From contig NC_067199.1 of NCBI RefSeq assembly GCF_000699445.3, forward strand, positions 33,898,902 to 33,962,901: DNA of 64,000 nucleotides, in the 5' to 3' direction. The DNA is from Schistosoma haematobium. Lineage: Eukaryota; Platyhelminthes; Trematoda; Strigeidida; Schistosomatidae. Made by a program: the position numbers and the translations under genes. Positions 35,006-46,799 of this stretch are shown here, in pieces (position 1 is the stretch's first letter; the number at the start of each line of letters is the position of its first letter). The notes under the pieces are model-generated. The model made no database searches. It was not told the origin of the DNA and saw only the letters and a list, made by a program, of their open reading frames with translations.

Positions 35006-35369
35006 GTAGCTCCAACAATAATAACAAACGACCCAAGAAAATGATCGTAATAACTTGCTTATTTTATTGTTTCACAGAAATTAGGCAACAAATAATTGTG
35101 GTGAACAGACGGAGAGACGATTATTTATGTGAAAATAGCATAAACACGAACAATAATAGTAATAGTAATAGATATTATGAATAATAATAGTTTGTTTCAT
35201 ATTATTGCTTATTGTTGAGAAACAGAGACAAACAGGATATTTTGAATAATCAACAAAGTATAAATGGTAGAAAGAAAATGCTTTTTTATATGAATATTTC
35301 TGCTCATTACGATGGCTTTAAAGTGGTTGAAGGCAATCATTAGGAAACCTTAAATCTTTGTGTCATTCT

Positions 35370-35445
35370 ATGTGGAACTCTTCAGCAGGGTATGCCTGTA
35401 ATCTTCAAGGATCTGATTCTCCCTGACAGATTTGATCCTATGTCA
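35370..35445 (-). repeat. Family C SINE fragment
   Basis: CTCTTCAGCAGGGTATGCC, TGTAATCTTCAAGG and TCTCCCTGACAG follow the family C order in antisense, joined directly to the LINE remnant. Confidence 0.5.
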
Positions 35446-36724
35446 ACCAACTCTCCAGTCAGAAACATTATCTCTGAGCTGAATTCACCTACAGACTTTC
35501 CTATAGATATCAGTTCACCAAAAATTGCTGAATCGGATGAAAGACTCAGTAGACACCTAAATTCGAGATCAACAGGTCAGAATCCGTAAGGATCGTTTGT
35601 GCACAGACCAAATCGCAACACTACGGATCATCGTTCGACAATTAGTTGAATGGAACTCGTCACTATACATCAATTTCCTTAACTATGAAAAAGCATTCTA
35701 CAGTATGGATAGGAGAACTTTATAATAACTTCTTCTACACCATAATGTACTTGAGAAGATCGTTTACATCATCCGGAATTCACACGATGGACTACAATCC
35801 AAAGTGGTGCATGTAGAACAGCTAACAGACTCAATGCAAGTGAGGACCGGTGTCGGACAAGGCTGCCTTCTCTCACCTTTTCTCTCCCTTTCGGTGTTTG
35901 ACTGGATTATGAGGATCTCCACATATGATGGGAAGCACGAAATAGGATGGACAGGTTTGATGCAACCAGACGATTTAAACCTCGTAGATCACCTAGCCCT
36001 TCTATCTTATACACACCCATAAATGCAGGTCAAGACAATCAGTGTAGTAGTAGACTCTGCATCAGTAGATCTCATAATACACAAGGCGAAAACGTTCCTA
36101 AAGTACAACACAGAGAGCGCGAACCTGATCACAATCAATGAAGAAGCTTTGTATAAAGTAGAGACTTTGACACACCTGATGAGCAACATCAATGAACGTG
36201 GACGATCTGATGCAGATGTAAAGGCGAGGATTGGCAAAACAATGACAGCATTCCTACAGTCGAAGAACATATGAAACTCGAAACAACTGTCGACCAATAT
36301 CAAATTGAGAATCTTCAACACGAATGTCAAGGCATGAAAATTCAAGAACTACCACAACCAGCATCAAAATGTACAAGTATTTATAAAAACTTGTCTATGG
36401 AGGATACTGAATGTCCGTTGACCGATACCAATAACAACCTACTGCGAGAGAGAACAAACCATTTTTCGTCTGAAGAGGAAATTAGGAAAAGATGTTGGAG
36501 GTGTATAGGATACACATTGAGGAAATCATCAAACTACATCACGAGGCAAGCGCTAACTTTAACTCCTGAACGGAAACAGAAGAGCGGAAGGTCAAACAGC
36601 ACACTGCGTCGAGAATTGAAAGCAGACGTCAAAAGAATGAATAAAAACTGAAAACAACTGTAAAGGATTGTCCAGGATAGAGCTGAACGAGGAATACTCC
36701 TCCACGTTGGGTAACAGGAGTAAG
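35440..36724 (+). pseudogene. RTE/SR2-like LINE remnant, dead reverse transcriptase
   Basis: Translated fragments across shifting frames follow a schistosome RTE-like pol: RKDRLCTDQIATLRIIV, WNSSLYINFLNYEKAF (motif A, both Asp of xDYEKAFD changed), RTGVGQGCLLSPFL (motif B), DDLNLVDHLALLS (motif C, FADD changed to VDH), then the C-terminal [16 protein letters not shown] ... [17 protein letters not shown] ... [13 protein letters not shown]. Several stops and an internal jump near 35570. Ends GTAACAGGAGTAAGTAAG at about 36724, the family's TAAG tail. The open frames at 35804-36022, 36023-36274 and 36271-36651 are pieces of it. Confidence 0.85.
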
Positions 36725-36729
36725 TAAGC

Positions 36730-37135
36730 TATTAAGTAAACATTATTCGTATGGAGTAGGCACTATGTTTATTGCATTTTGTAAAATAGAGATGAAGGAT
36801 CTTAAATGTCAAATTTATCCATGGCTCATGATCAATAACTGTGAAATCACTGTTGTGCATATTCCGTTAGTGGAAAAAGGATAAGAACACATCAGTAGAT
36901 CAGGTATTTCATGTAACGTTGGATTTTTACCATGCTTATAAAATAAAGTTAATTATCTGTAATCAAACACGTAGAGAAAACAGACTATATTATTGAAAAC
37001 AAGCATTCATTAATTATATTTCATCTTGAAGCCTACTCTCTTATTATTTACATACAGGAAAATACTTCACATATATAAAGTGAGAGATTGTATATTACTA
37101 ATACGTACTACTGTTCATTTTACTAAACCATTGTT
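36730..37135. other. A+T-rich intronic DNA
   Basis: No gene seen; followed by a family D fragment. Confidence 0.35.
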
Positions 37136-37139
37136 ATTG

Positions 37140-37255
37140 GTAATACTGTAGTGAACCAGAACACAAGTGGGGACAATCGAATATATTATAATACATTAGA
37201 AAAATATCTTAGTAAAATCTGAGAGCCATACAATAAATACTTCGTTTGTAAAAAA
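37140..37255 (-). repeat. Family D fragment, antisense
   Basis: GTAGTGAACCAGAACACAAG, GGGGACAATCGAAT and AGTAAAATCTGAGAGCC match the family 3' half in reverse. Confidence 0.65.
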
Positions 37256-37387
37256 CAACACAACATTTAAATCATATGAAAACAACAACAATAACAACAA
37301 TATCAGAGAGGTTTATGGAGATTTTAGAAATTTCACAGATTGAAATCATAAGTCAATTGAAGCTAAACCACCATGGAATACCTGGAA

Positions 37388-37433
37388 GCATTGGACGGCC
37401 GTTTCGTCCTAGTATGGGACTCCTCAGCAGTGC
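37388..37433 (-). ncRNA. Hammerhead ribozyme (family A), intact core
   Basis: GCACUG, CUGAGGA, GUCC-CAUACUA-GGAC, GAAAC, ACGGCCGU, GUC, CAAUGC. All core bases kept; stem I has one C-A mismatch. Confidence 0.7.
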
Positions 37434-37698
37434 ACATCCACGATCCCGCACCTCGCGGAATTCGAACCCAGGATCTCTCAGTCTCGCGCCAAGCGCTAAA
37501 CCAACTAGACCACTGAGCCGGCCGGCATTCACTGGTGTTAATGTCTAACTGCAACCAATCAACAAAATTGCTCCACCATATACCATTGTGTTCAGTGAGC
37601 TGATATCTCACAACAGACCTGAATGAACTCCACTGGTAACGGCTTCTCACTAGAACTTCGGGAGTATCTCTTGAAGTCAGCCACTAGTGAGCATATGC

Positions 37699-37744
37699 GC
37701 ACTGCTGAGGAGTCCCATACTAGGACGAAACGGCCATCCAATGC
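37699..37744 (+). ncRNA. Hammerhead ribozyme (family A), intact core
   Basis: GCACUG, CUGAGGA, GUCC-CAUACUA-GGAC, GAAAC, ACGGCCAU, triplet AUC (allowed), CAAUGC. One mismatch each in stem I and stem III. Pairs with the antisense copy at 37388-37433 in the DNA hairpin. Confidence 0.7.
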
Positions 37745-37800
37745 TTCCAGGTTTTCCATGGTGGTTTAGCTTCAATTGACTCATGATTTCAATCTGTAAA

Positions 37801-38730
37801 ATATTTGTTAAATGTCTAGGAATTCATTGTTTCTGCATTTCTATACGCATTGTTTTCTGTTCCCGTTCTTTCTTCTTCGATCTTTTCAACTTTCTGTTAC
37901 CAGATATCATATTCCTAACTAATGTTCTATACTACTTATATCGATATAGGGTAGCATACACCATAATACTATTATCATTATTACTATTATTATTGTTTTT
38001 AAAAGTTATTTCTACGGATCTCTAAATATGTATACTAAACTTTAATGAAGATTTATGTTTGAAGCATTAATGTATTTAAAAGAAATCGAGTGGAATTTTC
38101 AATCTATTGTTGTTTCAAATAGCAAAATAAAAGATATTAGAAGCCGTTCTTTGATGTATAGTAATGTACCATAGTATATTGTTTTGTTTCATTATTCTAC
38201 TTATACTATTCATAAATACATTAAACAAAACAATTATAATGAACAGTTGTTTCATATTAAATAAAAACATTCCCATTTAATTGTTAAGAAATAAATGAAA
38301 TTCACGATTTAACCGTAGCATTATGACTTTGGGAACATGTGTTTTTTTATTAGAAAAAAAGGGATATATTGAACATGTGTTTGAGAAATCAATCGATGAA
38401 CACATTGAAGCCTGAAATCATTATCAGTTTAGTTGATCGTTAATACATAACTATACATTAGGAAAATCTTAGTCAGTCAGTCAGCTACAATGTAGGGTCA
38501 GGCACATATATGAATCGGTCCAAGTTACCATATCTCATTAGCATAACAAGATGAACACCGGATTTATAGAAGTAGTTAGTTCAGTGGTGGTAATATATAA
38601 AAGTAAGATTGTGTATAAGGATTTAGTACAGGAAGAAAGAATTAGTTGGCAGGAAAATCTAAAAGTAGTTATTTATTAGGTTGTATTATATATGCGAAAT
38701 GCTACGTTGTTGACTTTTCTGTAAAGTAGA
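37801..38730. other. Intronic DNA, no gene seen
   Basis: A hydrophobic 80-codon frame at 37783-38025 begins inside the SINE and continues into A+T-rich sequence; treated as chance. Confidence 0.4.
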
Positions 38731-38734
38731 TATA

Positions 38735-38900
38735 ATATGGCTAGCAGTGGAATGAAGAAAGTTCACATCGTCCTATTCGGAATTTGTTATCTGTACGTAC
38801 TTATATATCGCAGTTATAGTTTAAATTAATTTCAACCCAGTATCTTTCACTTCAAATAGAATTACGTTATACATTGAGCTACTAAGACTAACTTGAGTAA
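38735..38900 (-). repeat. Sm-alpha repeat, antisense, degenerate
   Basis: AATATGGCTAGCAGTGGAAT then CATCGTCCTATTCGGAAT resemble the antisense ribozyme strand order; core destroyed. Confidence 0.55.
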
Positions 38901-38964
38901 CGGATAAGATGTTTGCGTTATGATTAATATGCGTGTAAATTATCTTTTTATGGATATTCAGGAT

Positions 38965-39267
38965 TGTTAGGACAGCTTTCGAGAAGCATGATGGAGCCTC
39001 TAGAGTTTCCTACAATATCAACGTGGCATGCTACGATTGGACAGTAGTATAACTTACCTCCTTGAAGATTGGGTGAATTATAATGATGTTATAGCAAACG
39101 CTCATATCTATTAACACCCTTGATTTTTTGTACATTTTTTATTCTTACTCAACAATCACTTCACCTGTTTTCTTCTGTCTTCTGATTTTGCAACCGTGGG
39201 GTTCTATACGTTCGAGAGTCATTAGTTGTATATCGTGTTCTGCATTAATCAAGTAGCGAACGTAACA
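38965..39267 (+). mobile_element. Solo LTR, 303 bp, 5-bp target duplication
   Basis: Starts TGTTAGGACAGCTTTCGAG and ends GCGAACGTAACA (TG...CA), flanked by AGGAT at 38960-38964 and 39268-39272. Its 5' part (GCTTTCGAGAA, GGAGCCTCTAGAG, AACGTGGCATG) is homologous to the minus-strand LTR at 21700-22056, so the two belong to one family. Confidence 0.85.
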
Positions 39268-39279
39268 AGGATTAAATTT

Positions 39280-39900
39280 TATTCATATTTCTTTCGATTG
39301 AATGTTAAATTCAATGACATTTAGAGAGGAAATCAACTGGATAACAGTTTTCACTTGCTGTTACTAATCTATGACATAAGTCATCTTTAAATGTTTAACT
39401 TATAAGCATAATTAAAATTGCTAATCGATTAGATTACATCACTCATACTACTATGCAATCGTGCCGTAAGACAAAATCAATGTCTGATAGTTCACCATTT
39501 GTACTGATTCAATCACTGAAATCTTTTTTTATGTTTATAGACCTATTACACAACATAAATAATGTCATGAAATGACTACTTCTCCTCTATAACCATCCTG
39601 TAAAAGCCAATTATTAACACCATTAAACATTAAAGCCCATGTATAAACATTGTGTTAACAATCTCTATATTACTGTGTATTACTCCACTTGAATCCTAAG
39701 AATCCAAACAGTCTATATTTTGATACTATGGAATATAGATGATTAAATATAATAGTTTTTCTAACTTAAAATTTTAGACACAAAAAGTTGTAACTTAGTG
39801 ATAAAGATATGCTTATATTTTAAATGCTTTTTAATAATTAAATGTAAAAGTTTTAAACTACTTAGTCGTTAACGGTAGAATTAAGGCTCTGTGAATTCAA
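39280..39900. other. Intronic DNA, no gene seen
   Basis: Nothing recognised. Confidence 0.35.
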
Positions 39901-39909
39901 TTCACATCA

Positions 39910-40215
39910 GTTATTCTGTGGGATGTGCTACTGATGTTAACAGACATAAGTAGTATGTATCATCGAATGGAAATAAAATGCTTGACGATAGAAGGTTAAG
40001 AAGATCAAACAAAAGACAACGAGAACAGAGAATGATTAGTGTGAAAACGAGAGAACAATTAAGTCTAAGACAATTGATTGACATTTTACAACTGAAGTAT
40101 TTACTGAATGATTCTCAGAGTTGACTAAGATGTTCTGTAATTTTATATTTAAAGACATTTGATTGTCCCCAGTTATGTTCTCATTCATTACAATTCTATA
40201 TAAGATGTAATGATA
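39910..40215 (+). repeat. Family D repeat, near full length
   Basis: From GTGCTACTGATGTTAACAG to TCCCCAGTTATGTTCTCATTC. Good reference copy with 54305-54625. Confidence 0.7.
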
Positions 40216-40219
40216 AAAC

Positions 40220-40910
40220 AAAACTAAAAACAGATTAATCATAGATACATTTCAACTTAGTATCTGTCATTTTAATATAGAAACGATATCAGTAAAAATG
40301 TGATTAGCATAATCCAATATGCTAACAATTTTACATAAATGTCACATAAATTTTATCTTCTGTTTAATGTTATTGTTAAAATGTGTAACAGTTTAGGTAT
40401 AAGAGAGAAAAATAAGGGAAATCAAGAGATCTCATGTCTATCTTGTGTTTTCTTCAATGTTCCTTGTTCCCATTTTAAAAGAAAACGAAGTTATCACGAC
40501 ATTACTACTAATACTAATACTGCAACTATACTACTGAAAAGTTGAATGCGTAAACACAATCTTTTCTTTCGTTAATCATAAAGTTAAATAATGACTTGTT
40601 CTTTATTCTCATTTGCATTTGTTTTGTTTTGCATGGCTATTATTTTTGCCAACTTTACTAATTGTCAAATATATCACTGTCAACAGTTTCATTATCTCCA
40701 TTATAAGATTTGTCTGTTAACAGGATTAGTTGTTTGCATCTTTGATATGTTGTTTTGTTTTACTGTTTAGAAGAAAAAAAATCCAAGTTATATTATTCAA
40801 ATTTTCTTAGCATGTTCTGTTTTCTGTACTAAATACAAAATAAAACTTGATTCACCAATCTAGTTGACTATTCTATATGAGTAATGTTAACTATTGAGAT
40901 AGATCTGTAT
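40220..40910. other. A+T-rich intronic DNA
   Basis: No gene seen. Confidence 0.35.
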
Positions 40911-40914
40911 TTTA

Positions 40915-41165
40915 GAATAGAAGTTTGTGCATATGGTAGCAGTTTTAATAGTTGAATTAATGAGACAAGATAAACTAGACTACCATTGAAAACCTGAAAG
41001 CATTCGACCGCGAATTCTCACACAAGACCGACGGTCCCGTGTTCAAGTCTCATGTGTGGATACCCACTACTGAGAAGTCTCATACTGGGACGAATCGGTC
41101 GTCCAGTGTTTCCAGTTTTTTAATAGTGGTTTAGCTTACATCGACTCATAAATTAAACTATTAAA
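40915..41165 (+). repeat. Family A SINE, short antisense stub plus sense unit
   Basis: Antisense 3' end (to about 41005) abuts a sense unit starting inside the head (GACGGTCCCGTGTTCAAG). Ribozyme has CUGAGAA and GAAU: inactive. Confidence 0.7.
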
Positions 41166-41199
41166 ATAAAGATCTATATTTATCGGTTCAATATACTTT

Positions 41200-41915
41200 A
41201 TCGCATAAATCTATATTCAGCAAAGTGTTGAAAGCTTATGAATACTATAAATAAATGAACAATTGCTTTATCTTCTATATTGAGCAATCAAATATAAAAA
41301 TCTCAAATGTCATTCTTTCAAGAACCGCCAGCGTACACTACTGAACTATTTCAAGCTAAAAACAAAAAAGAACATGGTTTGCTCATTATTTCTTGATTTT
41401 CAGGGTGATGAAAATGATTCCTATACTGAAAAATTATATTCATTCAACACTGTACAATCTAGTAAAAGAGGAATGAATTACTATGTAAATGAATGAACGA
41501 AATTTCTCATAAAACATATACAAACTCTATCTTTTTATCCTCTAATAGTAAACCACTTAATGAAAGAAATTCTAATGAAAATTGCTACAAAATATTGTAC
41601 ACTAAACTACTTGTCTGCCTTGTTGTTGTTATTGTTTACTTCCATTACAATCAGCTGTTGTTTTTTTTTATAAATTAAAGTACCATATGGATAGATTTCT
41701 TAGCTAATTGTCTATCGAAATTACTATCTACCTAATTGTCTTATCTGTACAACTGTAATCACATTACTGAAAACAATAATTAACTTAATGTAAACTACCT
41801 AATCTAATGTAAAATGTAAATTAGAATAAGAATGTAACAATTTAACCAATATAAATAATTAAAAACATTGAGTTAAACAATTTGGTGTGATTGAAAATGA
41901 ACAAATAAACATTTA
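41200..41915. other. A+T-rich intronic DNA
   Basis: No gene seen. Confidence 0.35.
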
Positions 41916-41919
41916 TAAG

Positions 41920-42195
41920 CAAAGATGGATAGTAGCTAGCAGTGGAATCTAGGAAGCGCGTTTCGTCCTATTTGGGAATCGTCAGCTGGATGTACCTGCA
42001 TCTCAGAGTTGATGTCCAATCTGGGACTCAAACTCACTCTAAAACAGGACGAAATGCGCGTCCTGGATTCCACTGCTAGCCACTATCCATCTTTGCTTAT
42101 AATGCTTGTAAATTAAGGCAATATCGAGGCATACGCACAGTATGCACATATGCCAATAAGAGATTGATCAGTTTTCAGATTTTCAATGCTGATCT
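41920..42195. repeat. Sm-alpha hammerhead repeat, head-to-head pair
   Basis: Antisense unit (about 41920-42040) followed by a sense unit (about 42045-42195) that begins at AGGACGAAATGCGCG. The flanks AGCAAAGATGGATAGTAGC and CCACTATCCATCTTTGCTT pair, giving a hairpin. Confidence 0.8.
41947..41991 (-). ncRNA. Hammerhead ribozyme (Sm-alpha), core kept
   Basis: AUCCAG, CUGACGA, UUCC-CAAAUA-GGAC, GAAAC, GCGC, triplet UUC, CUAGAU. All core bases kept; one mismatch in stem I and one at the base of stem II. Sm-alpha hammerheads are established as active ribozymes in schistosomes. Confidence 0.7.
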
Positions 42196-42199
42196 AGCT

Positions 42200-42710
42200 T
42201 ATACTGGCTAACATACTCTGATAAAAACCTTATGAAAAGTTTTCTATGTTTACATACTTTCGAACTGCACCGATATATATATTATATATATATATATGTT
42301 TTTTTTTCTATAATGACAAATGATATGAAGTCTGATGAGTACAGAAGTCATTATTGTAACGTTTACAGGAATCTTAAATCAGAACCCTATAGAATTATGA
42401 TCAACACAAAATGCACTGTCGTAAACAGTTCTGTCTAGATAACCGTAGACTATATTTAAGCTTTTTTCAAAAAGATTGATTCAGACGTTAGATACTTATA
42501 ACAAGTAAACAAAAAACTGGGTTTTCCATTTTCTATCAAAATGAAATCAATATATCTGTATTTTAACATAACGTTAGTTTTTGAAAACAATCCATAGTAC
42601 TTAGTGACCATAAAATGAGTAGTAAATACATTTAACTGCATAAAATATATTTCAAAAATTTACTTCCAACCCTCTCTCTCTATATATATAATCTAAATAA
42701 ACTCTTTTCA
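42200..42710. other. A+T-rich intronic DNA with (TA)n tracts
   Basis: (TA)n near 42274-42298 and a CT/TA tract near 42672-42690. No gene. Confidence 0.4.
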
Positions 42711-42714
42711 ATTT

Positions 42715-43140
42715 CATAGTTAACATCACAGTATGATCTTAGTTAAATAGCATTTGAAAACCAGGAATCACTGGTGAGTCGCTTCCATCTGGCATAGGAT
42801 TCTTCAGCAGTGAGCAACTGTGGCCCTATCACCAAAGAGCAAACACAAAACATTCGATTTATGGAGCAATCGCTTAACTTTTAGACCGCTAAGCCAGCTT
42901 CCACTAGTATATTTATTCAACTTCAGGTAGTTTATAATATCGTGCAAGCATTTCTAAATACGCTTAATCAGTAACTGCCTCTTATGCGTTCCCTTGCGAA
43001 ATCTAAAGTCCGAGTTTTGGTCTGTAGTGGTAGATTCGTTGATGCTCACTGTAAAAAAACACCATGCTAAGGAGAAACATCTGTCTAATGATTCCCGCTT
43101 TGCATTGGTCATTTAGCTAAGGTCATTTATTCTCTAATGT
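42715..43140. repeat. Diverged family A SINE pair
   Basis: Antisense 42715-42930 (GAAAACCAGGAATCACTGG, GATTCTTCAGCAGTGAGC, TAGACCGCTAAGCCAGC) then a diverged sense unit 42950-43140. Cores destroyed. Confidence 0.6.
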
Positions 43141-43859
43141 TAACTACGACATTAAATTATTTCATTTACACTGTTTCTATGTGTAAAATTAGGAGAACAG
43201 AATTATTCTTTTATATACTATAATTTTTTATGGTTAATGACATTTTATTTACAACTTATGCTTTATAGTGCGATTTTTTCTTAATTCTATTTTTGCTGTC
43301 TAATACATATATATAAATGCGAAGAGAAATGGACGGGGAAAACGAATTCCATTATATGCATTATTACTACTGTTATCATAATGTCTATTTCTATATGTTT
43401 AGTGTATAGTGACCGAGTGGAAATTCAACTCTCCAGGGAATCGTTTCATCAAAGTAAAAAAAAACTCCATTGTTAAATGTTCAGAATAAGATAATTAAAA
43501 TGATGAAGCATTTATTTTCGATGTGTTATTTTTGTCAGAGCCTTACACTATGTGATGTTTTATAATGAATAATAAAAATCAATGTCTATCAAACGATGGT
43601 GTAAGTCTTGGGTTTAATACCTGTTGTGATCGCCATTTTGTACAAATGAATAGTCCTATGCTAAGATGAAATTACTATTCATTTGGTCTAAAGTCGTTGT
43701 CTAGGTAAAGTCAGTTCGTAATATAAACATAGATTTAAAGTATTTATAGAACATTAATGAGGAAGTGAATAATTAATTAAAATATGAACATGTAAAAATA
43801 ATCATTAGTATTACTTATTAAATAGTTTCAAACAATTAATCAGCAGATTGACAGGTTAC

Positions 43860-44110
43860 ATAATGACTAGCAATGTTGGATGGCTGGAGGTTATCGACAG
43901 GAAAACCTTCCTAATCTAGGTTCTGTGCTAGTCAGGACTAGTTAACAAGGAGCATCTATAAGCTTAAGGGAAGTAGTGCTGATAATGAGATAAGAACTTG
44001 TTTCATTTACTTTCAAAGTCTGAGATGTAACCACTTATCTATCTGGACCACAATTGAATTCCTTTTTGATTGAGACATTTACAACTGATTGATCACTGAA
44101 TAATGACCAA
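43860..44110 (-). repeat. Family C SINE, diverged
   Basis: GGATGGCTGGAGGTTATCGAC, AGGAAAACCTTCC and GTTAACAAGGAGCATCTATAA follow the family C antisense order; ends in an ATTGATCACTGAATAATGAC end like 31507-31520. Confidence 0.6.
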
Positions 44111-44334
44111 TGTTAGATCAATCTTATCCTTCAAGGAGGATCGGATCATGAATATCTAGTAAGAGTGTAAAGAAATAAATAATTTTTAGAGTCAAGCACT
44201 TGAAGATAAAAATTTGGATAAAGAGTGTAATTTAGAAACTGAAAGGGAAGAAATTATTTACCAAAAACCAAGAGAATATCGTGCAATTTATCGATAGGTT
44301 AGAGAGAAGTGGACGAAAATAAGAAACATTCACA

Positions 44335-44630
44335 ATTGATTGGTCACTGGGTGGTGATTAATGTCATGCTTGTCTAGTCCTTATTAGTGCAGATCGAATG
44401 CTATCGATTATGTTGCAATGTGGCCACCAGTCTAGGTGACTCGACACTGCGGGCACTATGTATTGAGATTTAGATGGTAGTTGGAGGTAGTCAACAGGAA
44501 GCCCTGGACCCGGGTTTCGCGCTACTTGACACTAGTCAGCAAGGTGTACCTGTAATCTTGAGGGAACTGGTGCTCCCTGGCGGGTTTCCTGTTGACTACC
44601 TCCAACTACCATCTAAATCTCAATAAGAAA
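44335..44630. repeat. Family C SINE with terminal hairpin
   Basis: Unit begins TTGGTCACTGGGTGGTGATT. From 44464 to 44625 it has inverted arms of about 46 bp (GAGATTTAGATGGTAGTTGG against CCAACTACCATCTAAATCTC). Hammerhead-like segment on the minus strand at 44502-44544: CCUUG, CUGACUA (one core change), GUGUC...GCGC, GAAAC, ACCCGGGU, GUC, CAGGG; stem I pairs with one G-U. Confidence 0.75.
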
Positions 44631-44749
44631 CATTTCTTATTCCTTCATTATTTTTCTCTAACTCCTAGATGAATATGTGACATTTTTGGTGCTTGAACTC
44701 TCGGAACATTTTATGATGTAATCTATTTTAAACATAATCCTCTACTGTG

Positions 44750-44960
44750 GTGTATATTATTGATGTCAATAGATATTAGTAGTATGTATCACCAATTGAA
44801 AGTGAAATACCTCGCAGCAGAAGTTGAGAAGATCAAAGAAAAGTGAACGAGAATAAAGAACGAATAGTGTGGAGAAGAAGGAACAATGGAATTTGAGACG
44901 ATTGACTGATATTTTACATTCGGTTGTCCCCACTTGTATTCTCGTTCACTACACTACTAA
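44750..44960 (+). repeat. Family D repeat, shortened
   Basis: Family D 5' and middle parts, then a jump to the TCGGTTGTCCCCACTTGTAT end; an internal deletion relative to 39910-40215. Confidence 0.6.
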
Positions 44961-45094
44961 TCAATTTCAACTTCAAAATGTTATCAACATTCATTCATTT
45001 CATACAGTCATTAATCGTAGACATTCATAGAACAATGAGTCTTAAGGTGTATTACGCTCATATATAGTTGAATAGTTATAAAAATTCTACATAT

Positions 45095-45345
45095 TAGTAC
45101 ATTAGTTAATCACTGAGTAGTAGTCAACATTATATTTGTCTAGTCCTTAGTGTCGATCGAATTATACCAATGAAATTGAAATATGACCACTGAGTGATTC
45201 AGATATGAATCCTACAAGTAACACCAAGTCCTTCAAACTTGAAAGTACTCCTTGCTGATGATCGCCGAAGCCTACCTACACTAGAAACTCCTCAATATTG
45301 AGTTACAGTAATGATTGGATATTGAAAAGCGCTGACGAGACTGAA
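45095..45345 (+). repeat. Family C SINE, diverged
   Basis: ATCACTGAGTAGTAGTCAAC to CCTTGCTGATGATCGCCG; the core CUGAUGA is present but the GAAA strand is not. Confidence 0.5.
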
Positions 45346-45349
45346 CTAA

Positions 45350-46140
45350 TTTTACGTATTTTTTAATGTATTTGGAGTTCCTTGATACCCTATATACCGG
45401 TTGATGTATTAAACAAGTAGAATTACTTTGAAACTGACAGCATAACATATAATTGAATAAACGTTATCATACGATGCCTAAACATTATGCCCAACTGTTG
45501 GGTTTTAATCGATCAGAAAATGGGTGACCTACAACCGATTTCCTTCAATCATTTAAGACATTTTATCCTGTTCACTTTGAGTTTATATTTTGTACACAAG
45601 CACACACACAAAACCTTATTAATCTGGCTAATTGTCTTGTTTTTATTATTTAAAATCATACGTAAACCTAAGTTAATGATAAGGTTTCGTGAGAAGCTAA
45701 CACTCGGTTATATCACTGTATTCATCTATCGATTAACATTCTATTTACTGATGTTAACAATCGAAAATTCCGCGTCATCAATTCATCTAGAATATCTTCC
45801 ATAGCATATTCACATGATCCGAATATAAATCAAAGATAGCATATCGTCAATAACTAAATCTGAAATAATGCAACATTCAATATTTTGGACAAGATAAAAT
45901 ATATGTGTCTCACTAATTTATTTATGAATGTCTTAAATTCAATCTCGTAAACAATCATATGCATAGACTATCGGTTAATCTTAAACTTTCACTAGTGTTT
46001 TAATACTTTATCAAATGTTTAATGCTGCGACGAAAAACGTTTTTAAACCGAATAAACTTTACACAAACCATCTAACTAAGTAATTTTCTTTCATTTGAAT
46101 CTTTAGAAGTATCAAATAAGTCTTGAAGTTCGAATTTTAA
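45350..46140. other. Intronic DNA, no gene seen
   Basis: A 105-codon hydrophobic frame (45487-45804) shows no known family features and no splice context; treated as chance. Confidence 0.4.
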
Positions 46141-46790
46141 CAAATGCGTAGTGACTCTTGCCCGGACCGTCGTTGTTACCATGATGTGGTGGTTGGGCTT
46201 GCCTATTGTGATGAACCGATTGAGCTATACTGGATGGAACAATCGTTCCTCAATGTCCTAACATGCCAGACAGGTCGGTTGAAGAACGGTAAAACTAAAA
46301 ACAGCAAACCCATGGTCAGAGGGCAAAGTCATACTGCTGATTGTACATAGGTGTGACGGTAGTAAGGTTTTTCCTTCAGACAACCAGTATAACAGAGATG
46401 CTGCCTTCCCATATGGAGGGGTGAGGTTAGGAAAGGTCGACCCTAAAAATGCACACCTCACCTTACCCCACGGATTTCCGTTTCCGGCGGTTAGCTTTCA
46501 ACAAGTATGGAGCTAACACAAGAATTACACACAAAAAGTTCATGTGTGACCGACCTCAAGCAGCTGTCCTTTGGGAACTATGGTCACACTCTCAGGTCAC
46601 TAAGACCACCGCCAATCCAATTGCCTTTTCAATTACCTGCGGAAGAACCCTTCCACGGTGTAGACAACCAGGAAGTGATAACCGCCTTCATACCTCTATC
46701 GGAACTCAAGACCAATGAGCGACTCTTGTTTACCACACAAATATTGAATTAAAGTAGTAGAATATTAGGTAATAATAATAATAATAAACA
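46141..46790 (+). mobile_element. Retroelement 3' end with TAA tail
   Basis: A G+C-rich block starting TGCGTAGTGACTCTTGCCCG and ending in (TAA)n at about 46773-46787. Overlapping short frames on both strands carry no recognisable protein. The tail and composition suggest the 3' end of a non-LTR retrotransposon (CR1-like elements in schistosomes have such tails); family not established. Confidence 0.45.
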
Positions 46791-46799
46791 TGCTACTAA

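Larger units (their letters stand above)
37310..37800. repeat. Family A SINE, long antisense unit meeting a sense unit head-to-head
   Basis: Antisense from 37310 to about 37690 (3' end, ribozyme, tRNA-like head, full linker), then sense from 37691. The arms 37335-37433 and 37699-37797 are 99-bp inverted copies about 265 bp apart. Both ribozyme cores survive. Confidence 0.85.

Noticed and set aside
36007..36345. 112-codon minus-strand frame
   Set aside because: Shadow of the RTE-like LINE frames on the + strand.
45487..45804. 105-codon open frame, hydrophobic, possible membrane protein
   Set aside because: No family motifs, no splice sites or start context, A+T-rich DNA inside the receptor intron; hydrophobicity follows from T-rich codons.
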